Assembly (NCBI RefSeq): GCF_040954835.1
Contig: NC_090714.1
Span: 2,406,501 to 2,470,500, forward strand
Reading direction: 5' to 3'
Length of the DNA stretch: 64,000 nt
Source: Lepisosteus oculatus
Lineage: Eukaryota > Chordata > Actinopteri > Semionotiformes > Lepisosteidae
The translations under genes were made by a program, and so were the position numbers. Below, one piece after another: positions 22,641 through 34,634 of the stretch. The notes beneath the pieces were generated by a model. The model made no database searches, was not told the DNA's origin, and was given only the letters and a program-made list of their open reading frames with translations. Numbering within the stretch: position 1 is the first letter of the stretch; every line of letters begins with the position of its first letter.

Positions 22641-24795
22641 CAGTTTTATAATCGGCATCAGGAGAAATCTACAGAGGAGTTGCAAACGCCTGCCCAAACT
22701 CCCATGGCAGGTAACGAGGTCATAAAGAAACAGACAGGAGTCCTCGATCTGGTGAGTTAAAGGATTGTAGATCTGTCTGTTTTTTACTTCTTTTATCTTA
22801 TACTATCTGTTCTTGATTATTTCTTTACCTTTTGCTTTTTCTCTCTTCTTCCCCAGCCCTTTCTTTGTTTTGCTATGGTTTATTTAATACAAAGTCTTTG
22901 TTTTCCTGTTGTCTTCCAACATGTTCCCTATGTCCTTTTCCAAATGGGAAATCATGTACTCACCACATCCAGTCAGCTGTAGTTTGTGTGCAGCTTGGCT
23001 TCAGTTTCTACTCTGTCATCTCTGGGTTTGATTTATGTGGCCTGTGGGTACGAGTTCTCCTCTGTTTCGTTCCACTTCTACCATCATTGCGGTGCTTTAT
23101 GTTGCAGTACTTCAGTTCCACGATCTTAATGAGATCAAAAGTCTGAGTGAAATCTTAAATTACCTCCCATTCAGTGCAGTGCCCGTGGTGGCATCACAAA
23201 AGTTATACAAACAGAAATTCGTAGTTCAAAACATAGTGATGTGATAACGAACATCAAAAGTTTATCTTCCATGAATAAACATTTTACAAGAACATTCATA
23301 CATTCTTCCAATGAAGCAGGCGGACAGAGTGATACTTAGAGAATCCAGTTTACGTCCAGACACTACTGGAGGACAGGTGCACACATGATTACGACAGAGA
23401 CAAGTATACACGAGGGAAGAGATGGTATTTTACAAAGCGCTTTACATTTGACAGGTGCTTTGTGCAAAAGAGCCTGTACTGTAAAACACAGGCTGTGCGC
23501 CGGCAGAGCAGAGATACTCCTACCTGCATTGTGGCAGCTGTGTCCTCCAACGAGCTCAGTGTGCAGGATCTCTCCTTCCCAGAAGAAGAAGCCTTCAGGT
23601 CTAAAATAATCCAATTAAAACTGGAGAGAGTCCTTTCATTAGCAAATGAACACTAACGTGTTTCTTTTTCTCTCATCAGAAAGTCAGCACTGTCACAGAT
23701 ATAGGGATTCCTAAATTCTTTCATCTCTCGTCTCACACACTCATGGTGCAAACTTGGCATTCTGCCTGATACTCCCCTGTATCAGGAAGTCAGAGTTTTC
23801 TTCATGTTGTGTCTTGTGTTTGAATGAAGATGTAAATATGATTCAGAGGATAGAAAATTCCCTTCTATTTAATTTATACAACTGTGTCTTCCTGTAATCC
23901 TACCAGTTCTGTACTTTTAAGAACTTCAAACATATCCGGTTTCTGAGAGGAGTGTTTGAAGATCGTCATCTAGAAAACGATCTAATTGGCTTCTCAGCTC
24001 CCCACGTCTGGCCAACAGGAATTGAATAGATGCCTCCCCTTATTGACCAATAATAATGCTTGCAATAGAAGCAGCTCCCCAGTATAATAACCAAGTAATT
24101 ACATGCCTGCCCCCACGTCCCCTCCACAATGCCAAAGTAGCTATACAAAATAACTGAGGTAGAATGGTAACTGTGCCCTGTACCCATATTAAATAAATCA
24201 ACAAAAGATGTTCTCTCACTGCACTGTAGTAACAAAACCCAATATGCTCTAGATTAAGCAGAGACTGTCTCAACCCCATTTTGTGGGAGGCTGAGCTCTG
24301 CAGGTTCCATACTTGCCTAGTAAAAGGTCAGTTAAGGACTTGGACCAACCCTCCAGGTGACGTACAATTCTGAAGGAGTCACAACAAAATGAGAACCCTT
24401 AAAGGAGCTCCTGTCAGTGAGTGATCAATTTACTTTACTGCACTCTCTCCCCAGTGCTCCTGGGTAGATAGTGGAGGACCTGTAAGACCACTTCAATTGG
24501 TGTTTCAGGATGAGGTCTATAGATGCCTTCTTCTGCAGTTGCACAGATAAAAAAGCCAGAGACATGCTTTACAGGTGTGACAACTGAAGCTCCTTGGTTA
24601 GTGCAAGGTACCATTCATCTCTTAAAACTGAACAGTACATGAGAAAACACAGCAATTTCCCTCCACTTTGCATTGTAGTCCAATGAAAGCTACCCCTGAA
24701 TGTATTGATCTTCAGTTTCAATAAAGCATCGGGGACTAACCATTGGCACCAGTACGGAGGACAGAGTTCAAAGTTAATGGCTGTACATGAGACTT
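22641..24795. other. spacer left of unit B
   Basis: No gene established. A 70-base segment at about 23530-23603 is exon-like on the minus strand (acceptor gattattttag, donor gtagga) with two open frames, one reading PEGFFFWEGEILHTELVGGH. The plus strand there is open as well. The rest shows nothing I recognise. Confidence 0.25.
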
Positions 24796-24811
24796 CCACT
24801 GACACCTTGGC

Positions 24812-25860
24812 TTTATTGTACAGACATGACATAGATGTCACAAGGCTCAAGGACATGACAGAAGGTCAGAGGAGCCCCATACAAACCACAGATCTTGGTT
24901 CCACATCACAGATGAAGTGCTGAAGATCTCCCCTTCCTGTTCAAGAGCTTCAGTTGCCAGTCTCTGTTATTCCCAGGGCAGAAGAAAAAGGCTTCCCAGC
25001 ACACCTCTCCATTCTTCCCATGTGATCAACAGGGTTCTTTTCAGAAGTGGGGTAAAGAAAAGATACCAAGAGCACACCTCTCCTGCACCTCTTAAAAAAG
25101 GAAAGATTACATGACCACGTCCCGACACCTCACACTGGACACTCGTACCCAGGCCTTTCACACAATGGACTCCCAAGCATGGAGAGCATGCTCAACCTCA
25201 CCCAGATCATTACCATTGTTGAAGGATGGTTTCCATCACTGTCCAGTGGAGATACTGCTGTGAGGAAGCAGCCTATAGCACAAAAGGACCTACAGGATGG
25301 ATCAATGCAAGGTACTGTACGAACCCATGAAGACTCAATTGTGCAGAGGGTCAGTCCTGTGCTGAAGGACCTACTGCCTCCAGAGGCAGTGCAGCTAGCT
25401 AACCCTCATCTAGAGCAAGTCTAGAAAAACAGAAACACCAATGTGGAAAAACTCAGCTTGTTTTTGCATGGAACACCCTGAACAGCTCCTGGTCAGTGCT
25501 GCTGAATGTAGTTCTGCAATGCCAATTTACTCCTCAGCATCAGTATAGGTTATCCATGAGCTGGCACACACACTTCTTTTACACAAAATCCCAGCACATG
25601 TGGTACTCCCACATGACAGCATCACTTACTGCATTTCCAAGCCACAGCTCAGCTTGACAAGTCCCACAGAGGGGCAACTGGCGTCAGAAAAAGATCTGGT
25701 TGAATTTTCCAAACCACTGACATCTTGCTCCTCTCACCAAACATATCTGAGTATCCCAGAGCCACAGGAACATTGGCAAAACTCACACTGAATAATTCTA
25801 ATGATCCTCTTCAATTCAAAGCACAATATAAATGCTTTCCTCCCAAACTTCACTTTTATA
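24812..25860 (-). other. minus-strand TATA-to-polyA segment in unit B
   Basis: Counterpart of 9548-10720: TATAAAAG at 25853-25860 and AATAAA at 24812-24817 on the minus strand. Open frames differ from those of unit A, arguing against a conserved protein. Confidence 0.35.
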
Positions 25861-26634
25861 ACCCTCTTCATTAATTACAGGGGCTGGGCTAATTCCATGG
25901 GAACCTATCCCAGAAGCCCTACAATCCTCATGTGGAATGGCCAGGTGTGTCCAGCTCGATAGTGCACACCTGCTTCCAGATCCCTGCCTGCTCAGAAGCC
26001 ATCTTGGCTCAGAGAAACACCACAACCTGGGCTTGAGCCAAAATGCAAGGTGCCTATAGAAGCCTTCTAGGGACACTATAACGTTGCTTTAATCAATTTT
26101 CCTTGAACGTTATTAGTTCCTAAACATTTCACCATACCTCAATCTGTTTCAGAAATCGTCGAGTAGAGAAAGATAAGCTCCCCTGAGGGTGGAGGTAGTT
26201 AGCATTGGTGACTGGGCGCAGGAATGGTGTGCTGTCAGCTGTCTGTGCAGAGCCTACTGTAGGACATGACAGTGAGGCACTGAGGGGCTGTGTGGTTCTA
26301 ACATGAGTGTGTCAAGGCTCAGCCTGACAGTGAGGAGCTGGAGACTGGGTGTAATGAGCTGAGTCTGAGTGTGAGAGTGAGGCTCTGGAGACTCTGGTTT
26401 GTGTGAGACCCGGCCCGGAGGTGTCAGGAGATGATGTCAGTGGCTGGAGGAAGCCAAGTCGGCCTTCCATTAAGGCAAAGAAGGCGATAGAGCAGCTCTG
26501 GTCAAACTGGATTGATCAAGTCAAAGGCGTTCCACTGCTTCTCCCTGAAAAGGACTAGCCAGAGGGTGAGAGCCGGAGGTGAAGCTCATTGAGCTCAGGA
26601 CACCACGAGTGAAGAACTCAGCATTGTGAGGGGC

Positions 26635-26940
26635 CTAGGGCTTGATCTCAGAGGAGATTAGAGAGGACAGAGGCATCAGCGACAGAGTAGACTCTGAGCC
26701 TGAGTTGTCCATAGTGGCAGTCACTACCCCCATGGCCTCATACACCTCTTTGCAATCAGCCAGCTTTCCTTGACTGAGTTCTACCTCCCTGCTGCTTTCA
26801 CCAGCTCCCAGAGTCTGCTCCTGAGCCTCTCGCTGAACTTGGGAGTCTTCTACTGGACACCATTTGGCTCTGGTGCTGATCCTGCTCAAGAGCTTTTTAG
26901 GAAATGGTTCATCTCCTGCCAGGTAGGCTCCAACTCTTCA
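26635..26940 (-). other. conserved non-family segment, open on the minus strand
   Basis: This piece and its unit A counterpart (about 11913-12170) share a minus-strand frame, QTLGAGESSREEELSQGKLA in A (V for the second E in B), continuing DCKEV, EAM and ATMD. It is open in both copies for about 50 codons. It resembles no family I can name. No defensible exon ends. Confidence 0.25.
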
Positions 26941-27814
26941 AAAGCACTGGTGGGTCTATCTGGTTTAACGAGTGAAGCCATCGTCTCCAGCTCCTCCTGG
27001 TCTCTGAGGCTGCAGTATAACCTTTTATCCATATATAATGCTTAGGGAATGGTCTAAAGTTTAGAATTGGGGTTGCACTGAGGCTGAGAAATTTGAGTTT
27101 TTTTTAATATAACATATACTTCAGTACAGTGCTCTAGTTTTATGCTAATGAGTGAAGTAGTTGCTGCAGGTAACCATTTAAAATAAATTTGAGTTGCAGT
27201 CATACAACGTGGACTACTTTGACATGAACCAAGTGAAATGTGAAAGGATGTCATGGGGAAGTGTATTTAGAAGTTCTTTACGCAAAGAGTTGTGTGAGAG
27301 TGGCACAGGCAATCCAGACATTTTGTTGAAACCAACAGCCTCTTTACTTTCGAGGAACGGCTCCATGAGGTTATATAATCAAACTGATATCAGTAACCGA
27401 AAGGGCTACATGGATCAAATACTGTCCTCTTATTTGAACTTTCTCATGTTCCTGTAACTTATTACATGAACACATTAGCTGCATGACTAATAAGAAGTAG
27501 AAAGGTGGTAAATTGAGTGCATGATAAATGTTTACACGTAAAATCTGACATCTTGTTGCTGAGTTTAGACCAGTTTATAGCACAGTGAGTGTCCTCGACC
27601 CCACAGCTCGCCTGCATGTTTCTAAATCCTTTCATTCACATTCCTGTGGCTCTCAAACAGTAATAGGGATGCACTAACTGTGATTTACTTAGATGGCCAT
27701 GGGAAAAAGGATATTGAAACTTGTAACTCATGGGGGCTTCTGTAAACATGCTCGATATCTTTAATACGTTTTCACGTGGAGCCAAGAAAAAAAGCTGCCT
27801 GCACCGTCAGTCTG

Positions 27815-29360
27815 TGGCCACGCCCACTCGAATGACATCTCTCGCAGGCCACGCCCAGCGCACCTGTGCGCCAGGTTCTGCTGGAGAGAGCGGAGCTGAG
27901 TGCGTTTGTTCCGCGGCTTTTATGGTGATTTTTTATTTTTCCTTTATTTGAATGTACATAAAATTTGACTCATGTAATTATGTAGTCTAAACCTTACATG
28001 AGAAAAGGGTAAAACATGTATTTTCGTTGGGAGCTAAATAGCATTTTTAATGCGCCTTCGTTCACAAAATTAAGCGTGTGCATTCATCCAAACCAACGTT
28101 TGGAAAGTACTTTGAAAAGTAGCTTTGTAAAGATTTTCGTTATTTTCCCCGAGTTTGCTCTTATATTCGTGATAAAATTGTCGTTTACAACTAATCTTTT
28201 AATGGGCTTTAAATTGTAAATTCGAGTTTTTGGTGTTTTAAGTTTAGTGTCTTCGGGAAGGACACGATTCGCAGTACATATTGGGAGTTTAAACCTAAGT
28301 TTAAACATTTTATTCATTTCTTTACAAGTATCTCAGTAAAATATATTTATATTTATATTTATAACCATCTGCCCTGGTTAAAACGCTGTTTGCTGCTAAG
28401 AAACCTTGGCTTCAATTATCTTTAAATACTCGTCTAAATACTTGTGTTCTTGTGTTTTCAGTTTGGTGTCTTCGGGCAGGACATGCTTGGCTCAGCTACT
28501 GGAATTACCGATGTAAGTATAAACCTTTTTATTCGTTTACAGGTATCATTCTGAAGTATCTCCCGAGAATTGTTGTTGGAAATGTGATGCACCTTGTCAA
28601 AAAAAGACTCAAACTAGGAGATACTAGATTTCTCTCGGGCAGAAATGGTTTTGACCCGACAACATTGTAGGCCTGCTGTTTATAGAAACCGTTTTCTGCT
28701 AAACTAAACGATAAATTTCGTTTTTTTATGCGTCTAATAGAATATTCAGAAACCGTTTAGGCTTTCGAATTGCATCACAAAACGACGGAGCCTATAACGA
28801 TATGGATGAATAGTTTGTGTTAACTAAATTGTTTCAGAAAAAGAATGCGAGTCTGCAATCGACACCCCGTAGCTGTATTGTGCTTTGGGTATTCACACTT
28901 GACATGTAACTGCTTCAATACCCTCTTTGAACAGGAGCATTTTCAGTTACACCAGACTAAGCGCTTTATTCTTGTAAATGTTCTGAACGTGTCCGTTCAA
29001 TACAGAAGCTCGGTCTAACTAGCTGGGATCATTTCGAGATTATTTGTAACCGAAAGTTAATACTGATTTTTGTTTTTTTTGCAGGAAATGCAATGAAGTT
29101 CCAGTCTTCATTCCGGTCGCTGCCTCGACTGCTAACTCGGAGAAACAGTAACGTGCTGTGTGTTTCTGTATTTTTCCTTGGAGTTGCATGCAAATGTTTC
29201 TTACTCTGTTGACTTGTAACAGAATTTAGCGTTAATGTAGCCGTGCTTTGACACTTTGTAATTGAAATGCATGTTGATTTTCACTTTGAAGCCTGTGCAT
29301 CTGACGTATTGTAATGCTTTGTTTTGTATGCCATTTTCGCTCAATAAATTGTTGATTGAA
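27815..29360 (+). other. plus-strand spliced transcription unit in unit B, unrecognised
   Basis: Counterpart of the unit A plus series. The second 51-nt exon (28462-28512) and the terminal exon (from 29085, polyA 29343-29348) are kept with the same splice sites. The first 51-nt exon (about 28243-28293) is degraded: its acceptor reads tttaag and its donor is lost. So this copy probably splices fewer exons. In the frame read in unit A the terminal exon stops after only three codons, which weighs against a conserved protein. Confidence 0.45.
29343..29348 (+). promoter_or_regulatory. polyA signal of the plus unit in B
   Basis: AATAAA in the same context as 14462-14467. Confidence 0.55.
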
Positions 29361-29433
29361 CCTTGATTTTGTTCTTTGATTTCTTGTGCAGAGTTCTGTA
29401 CTCCCTTGGCCCTGAAAAACCCCGGTGTTGGTG

Positions 29434-29560
29434 AGTTTTTTGGCGGAGAGATTTTGCTTACAGTTTGTGGCCGCAAGGGGACCCCCTATCGCTTTTTGAC
29501 TTAAAAAGGTCAAAGGCTACCCCCTTTTTAAGCGTGTCCAGATTTTCCCGCCAAAAAACT
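29434..29560. repeat. nested hairpin (B)
   Basis: Same 13-base outer arms and 10-base inner arms as in unit A, without change in the arms. Confidence 0.8.
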
Positions 29561-29661
29561 TAGTATCTGGGGTTTCTCTCGGGGTCTGGTAGCAATCAAG
29601 CCGAGCCTCGCCCACCCCCCCTCATTGGAGAGGGGTAGGCGGGGGCTGGCTGATTGACTGC

Positions 29662-29888
29662 AGCTCTAGCCAAGCCCACTCGCTCCCGGCAGGAGAGGAT
29701 GGCAGGTTGGTGGTGGCTTTGGTCCCTGCAGAGAGGCAGGTCTCCTGGGGTTGTGGACTTAGAAATCTGTCAGTTGCAACTGTGACTGATGGGCTGAGTC
29801 CGCCCTGGGTGCCTCCTCTCTCTCGGGCCGAGGCCATCTCCAGCCTGCCTTCCCCTCCTGCTGGGAGTGAGGGGGCTTGGCTAGAGCT
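29662..29888. repeat. long imperfect GC-rich palindrome (B)
   Basis: Counterpart of 14781-15007, centred on cagttgcaactg (29771-29782). Only a handful of base differences from unit A are visible. Confidence 0.8.
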
Positions 29889-30004
29889 AGCCTCCCTTCT
29901 CCTCCCCCCAGGGCTAGACCCACGCTCCCTCCTAGGGACCCTATTCCCCCCCAGACTATCTAAAAAGGCGGGCGTCCTCGCACTTTTCCAGGTCAGTGCG
30001 ATGG

Positions 30005-30043
30005 GTTGTCGCCTTGCGGTGCGTGGCGCACGCGCAAGACAAC
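30005..30043. repeat. short GC-rich hairpin (B)
   Basis: Identical to 15124-15162 by eye. Confidence 0.65.
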
Positions 30044-30110
30044 ACTTCACACCTTCGAAAATACAGGACAATGTAGACAATGAAATGAGTTTTTATTGCA
30101 GAATTCACAG

Positions 30111-30470
30111 CACATACAATAGCAGCAGTCAACAGAAAACATGCAGGTCAAGAATAAAATACAGCACTGAATCGGGACATTACAGATCAAGCAACTGGTA
30201 ACAAAAATCAAATGTAACAAAAAGCACACTGTCAAGAATAAATTGCTGGAGATCGTCGGAGCGCAGCACATACAATAGCAGCAGTCAACAGAAAACATGC
30301 AGGTCAAGAATAAAATACAGCACTGAATCGGGACATTACAGATCAAGCAACTGGTAACAAAAATCAAATGTAACAAAAAGCACACTGTCAAGAATAAATT
30401 GCTGGAGATCATCGGAGCGCAGCACATACAATAACATCAGTCAACAGGAAACATGCAGGTTAACAATAAC
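30111..30470 (-). repeat. 156-bp tandem repeat in the terminal exon region of unit B
   Basis: Copies start at 30111, 30267 and 30423 (cacatacaatagcagcagtc at the first two). The first two are almost identical; the third is diverged. Unit A has one copy, from about 15231. The period is 52 codons. On the minus strand one frame stays open through both good copies (residue block NLFLTVCFLLHLIFVTSCLI repeated, Cys-rich and hydrophobic). Each copy also carries a possible acceptor (gatctccag). Confidence 0.9.
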
Positions 30471-31118
30471 ATAAATCGGTATACAAAGGGCACACTACAG
30501 ATCAAGTCACAGAAATCAAAATTCAATTCAAGGAAAAGCACACATTGTCGAGAAGAACCTGCCAACGCTCGTCGAGTTGCTGGAAAGGAGATCGTCGGAG
30601 AGCAGAGAACCAGGAGCCGCAGAACTGAAGGCAAAAGAAAAAGGAGCAAGTTAACAAGATATCGGAATTGCATAATCGATTCACTTGACGTTCTGAAGAC
30701 TATTAACTGTTTAATTAAAATACGGGAATAAAGATATTTAAAAACACACAAATTGAAATCACCAATACATCTCAGTCCTACTTTTTCGTTACTTAGAAAA
30801 GACGTTCAGCCACATTGAAATTCGATGCTACTTGTAAATACAAGACCAGGTAACACCGCGTATGTAATATTCACATAAACTCTGCTTTGAAAACCATCGC
30901 TAAAATGTGTTGGTATTATCCATCTTTACACAATGAATTCAATAAATGAATAAAAGTATCATAAAAAAAGAACCAGCGCCTTAGAGTTTACTCCGCAAAA
31001 GCACAATGAAACGAAAAAAGTTAGTATAAAACTGTTCTTTAGTAAAAATGCTGGGAAATACGTGTTGTTTTATCGAGTTACACAAATAGTGTTAGCGGAA
31101 GGTAGGAACAGAACTTAC

Positions 31119-31636
31119 CTTGGAAAAAACACTTTCATAAGTGGAGATACGTTCTTGAAATCCTTTTACTACCTGGAGAAATAAAGAAAAACTTACGAAT
31201 TAGTCAATTTCATCTGTACAACATTTTATTATTTCTGAGCGGTAAGCGTTATTATAGCCCGAATCCGAAAAGTAGAGATTACACAGCTACTTACTTTATA
31301 CAGCACATGTTTGACGATAAATTACAGGGTTTTTCGTTAAAAGAAGAGCTAGATATACCATATTTTAAAATATATATACTTACATGAAAGGTAGTACAAG
31401 AACGCTGAATGCAAACTTTTAAAACTTCGAGAGCACGCTCAAACGAGCAGGAGACTCTTTTCGGCGTCCTAAAACACAAATTAAAAAGAAACAAACGCAA
31501 TTTAAAAAGTTGCAATAACAATACATTTATGTCTAACTGTCCTCAAAGTGAAATTTGAGTTTTTGTATTTAAAATAAGAAAATTAGAAATAAAACGCAAA
31601 CGAACCTCACGCCGCAGAAACTCTCCCCGCTGCCAT
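31119..31636 (-). CDS. candidate 5' coding part of the unit B minus unit, unrecognised
   Basis: Joining 31636-31611, 31468-31384 and 31172-31119 gives 165 nt, 55 codons open, starting MAAGRVSAATPKRVSCSF and continuing ERALEVLKVCIQRSCTTFH then VVKGFQERISTYESVFSK. Splice sites are strong. The protein is basic and Cys-containing, with no family I recognise. The unit A copy stops after 12 codons and its third exon is one base longer. Either unit B is the functional copy or coding is fortuitous. Confidence 0.3.
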
Positions 31637-31834
31637 CTTGCCGGGCGCACCTGTGGAACAGGTGGACGGGGCGTGTCCGCTGAGGAAGGTCACTCTGGGG
31701 GCGGGCTCGGCTCCTGAATGACAGCTGTGCGCTCGGTTACAAGGGCTCAACACTCACGCTACTGCAGATAAATAGAAACTTGAACTCACCAAATCATACA
31801 TAAAGTATAAAACGGCTGAAGATTTTCAGACAAC

Positions 31835-32350
31835 CTAACACAGTAGCATTCCCCTACGAGTCTGTTTGCTGGACTCGTTTAGCTTGCGGCCAGCTGGTCG
31901 AATCAAGAGAAATGTGCTGGAGAGAGACCCCTGTCGCTCCTAGTTAGGACTGCACCTCTCTTTCACTGCCAGTGCCACACCTGTCCTGCAGGTGTCTCAG
32001 TGGTATAAGGGGCTGCTTTTTCGAATTGAATTCCGATCTATGCATTTATAAAGGTCTTAAACCCCCCATTTGCCCTGTTTTGGAAGGCCCCGAAAATGGA
32101 GCCCCCCAAAACGGCCGGCGTGGTAGAGAACAGCCACTTCGACAAACTCACCCCGACAGCATGAGAGCTTCACCCGGGGATTAGGTCTCAGACCGGGGAT
32201 TAGGTCTCAGACTGACGGGGAGGCTCGGGGCTCGACTTCAACTCACAAGACTCTCCGGGAGCCGATCTGCTCTGAACTTTAGAAGTGCCCGATGGTTCAG
32301 CCCGCGGAGCCACCAGGCCGGCCACGCAGAACACCGGCCATGTACATCTC
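31835..32350. promoter_or_regulatory. highly conserved CpG-rich block (B)
   Basis: Nearly identical to 16650-17170, including the doubled ttaggtctcagac motif. Flanking DNA is clearly more diverged. Confidence 0.4.
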
Positions 32351-33050
32351 TTAGTTTTCGAATGATAGTGGTCATTCGAGTGACAAGGTTCACACACAGA
32401 AGTTTAATCCTTCAGATTAAAACTGTGCATATCAAAATCAATGCATTTAAATAGAACGTAAACTGGTATATGCACAGAAAACAGAATAGTGATGAGGATG
32501 TAATTACAAATTTTGCATCAGTGGAGCATCACATCACTCCTTATTACATTAGAAATGCTATTATTTAATATGCTATGAGATATGACAGTTATTATAGTCA
32601 AAACGTAGTCAAATGCAAAGAGTGCAGGTGGTAAAAATGTTGTCTCCGAATAGCAGTCGGCTGGCAAACTAGTGGAAGATGCAAATGAATTTTGATTAAT
32701 TTAAAAAGTCATTTAAATTCTATATAGTGTTATACGATGTATGCATTATTCGTTATACAGTGAAAACTGTTGGGGAACCACTTTCAATATGTGATGTACA
32801 GTATAGGAAACACATGTGCAGGAATCACATGCGAGGCTATCAAAAACTAACAGCATAATTCGTACTGCTTGTCCAAAGTTAAAAAAAAACAGGAATTCAG
32901 AAACGGTGTTTCTGGCGCAAGTTTGGCCAATTTCTAACTTTTTACTGTTGATGATCTGAATCCCTGGGGATGAATAAAGTATTTTGAATTGAATTGAAAA
33001 CAACATTGTAAATGTTCAATTAAAGTTCCAGTAAGGTTACTCCACCAACA

Positions 33051-33795
33051 CAATAAAAAGGACATGGATAACCACGTTTTTTTTTTTAAAAACTTAAATA
33101 TATGTTCAATAATTTTTTGTGAAAATAAAACTGTTTTCACATATTTCTGAGGTCTACAGTCGTGAGACAGCAATAGTTTCCAATGTTGCTTTGCAGTTGT
33201 GTTATGAACTGCTGTACCTAGGACAACTTACTGTACATAGTGCCCCTTAAAAAACAAATCCTAGTTCTTTTTAATGTTTCCGAATTTGCTTGAGTAAAAT
33301 ATATAATTCAACAATGGTCTTGTACTACTAGAAGTTGCTAATTCTAGTATTTTTAAATATGTTGCTCTAAAGAAGGATCGCATCTTCAAACTTCCATTGA
33401 TTCGTATCACAACGAGAAACTAATCCTTAAGATTGAAAAAATATGGACACAGCTACGAAGCATTAAGATCGTTAAAGCCTTTTTTAAGAACATGCAACTG
33501 TTCGCTAATGTTCGTTTTCTAAGGCTAAACCCACAACTCTTGTGATTACGGCATGGGATTGGAGACAAACTTTATTTTCCTGTTCACACAAACGCACAGA
33601 AAATACTGAAATACTGGTATTAATTAAAAAAAAACCGCCGCCCCCTGGAAACAGAGAAACAAAATTGCAGATATACTTATCCTTGCAGCAGCAATAGTGT
33701 GCTTCAATTTTCTCACGGGGATACTAGCGGTCAATGTCGCTGTAGAGAGTCGCATTATTGCCCGAAAAAGAAGGAACGAAAGCGGCTGGAAAGCA
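33051..33795. other. spacer right of unit B, nothing recognised
   Basis: AT-rich with A and T runs. No repeat family or gene seen. Confidence 0.3.
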
Positions 33796-33960
33796 ATTTT
33801 TAACAGCACAAACCGGCTCAAACGAATCAGAGCGGTTTGGTTCTCCTGCGACGTTGCAGGTGGGCAGTGCGACGTCACGACCCCATAGAAATAAGGCGTT
33901 ACTGTATATCTCGGAAACGAAAGCAGCACAAAAGCTACTTTCAGCGAATGTGATGTTATT
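33796..33960 (-). repeat. inverted diverged copy of part of the 9.1 kb region
   Basis: The reverse complement of this CpG-rich stretch matches 9100-9210 (ggagaaccaaaccgctctga against ggagaactaaaccgctgtga, with flanking similarity). Minus-strand and plus-strand translations share a NALFL...GEPNRSDS against IALFL...GELNRCDS pattern. Confidence 0.5.
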
Positions 33961-34634
33961 CATCGTTTGAGCCGTTTATGGGAGGGGGGCAACTTCAGAC
34001 TGCTCTGCCACTCCTCCTACCTTCAGTGTATTTAAATCCACAGACACAAACCGGATAAGATGGCGGAATTTGGTTATGAGCACCGACTCTTTGCTGCCAC
34101 GCTAGACATTGTTCGAAAGACGCACGACCTCTGAAATATTACTTTAATCTCTCGCCTGTTGGTTTAAGGAAACTGTCTATTGGCAGAATCACACTGAGGG
34201 CCTGAGGCTCTTGAAATCTGCCTCCAGTGCCTTGCAGTGATGTTCACACGTTTGAAAAGTCGAACCGCTCAGCCAGTTTAGAGTGGGAGACAGCAAGAAA
34301 GCCTTGAGAGATGAGGCACAATTTCTAGCAGGAAACGCAAGTTCTATCACCACTCCACAGCAAGCAAACTGCCCCCTTCACAGTCTTTCAGTGCTGTTGA
34401 GCACACTTCAGTGGTACTAGTTTCTGTAGATCTTAACGTGAAAGTCTTCACTAGAGTCCTCAGCAGTGCCAAAGAAAAATTGCACTGTTTCTCTTGCAAG
34501 AGAAACACCTGTAACAACTCCTGTAACTTCCCCATGTCTCAGTCTCTCTCCTGAAAGTAATCCAAGTCAGCCTGGCCTTTATTTTAAGGGATGTTAGGGA
34601 TGAATGGAACTTCTTTGAGTGTCTACCCTTGCAC

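Larger units (their letters stand above)
30095..31770 (-). other. minus-strand spliced transcription unit in unit B, unrecognised
   Basis: Counterpart of the unit A minus series: first exon ending at 31611 with ATG at 31634-31636, exon 31384-31468, exon 31119-31172, terminal region with acceptor ttgccttcag near 30630 and a polyA signal near 30095-30100. The first three exons are in frame without a stop (separate entry). The terminal region is altered by the 156-bp tandem repeat. A donor present near 15690 in unit A is lost here, so the two copies may splice differently. Confidence 0.45.
24796..33050. repeat. duplicated unit B of the direct segmental duplication
   Basis: Same orientation and same order of parts as unit A. 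It lacks a match to 11.0-11.7 kb, having different DNA at about 26.15-26.63 kb, and carries additional tandem copies near 30.1-30.45 kb. Divergence is patchy: 28440-30080 and 31835-32350 look almost identical to unit A, while 27930-28430, 30440-31600 and 32350-33050 carry many substitutions and indels. Confidence 0.85.

Noticed and set aside
27194-27457. 87-codon plus-strand frame open in both units (unit A 12336-12569)
   Set aside because: Differences between the copies are mostly amino-acid changing, with no bias to silent sites. Neutral drift explains it.
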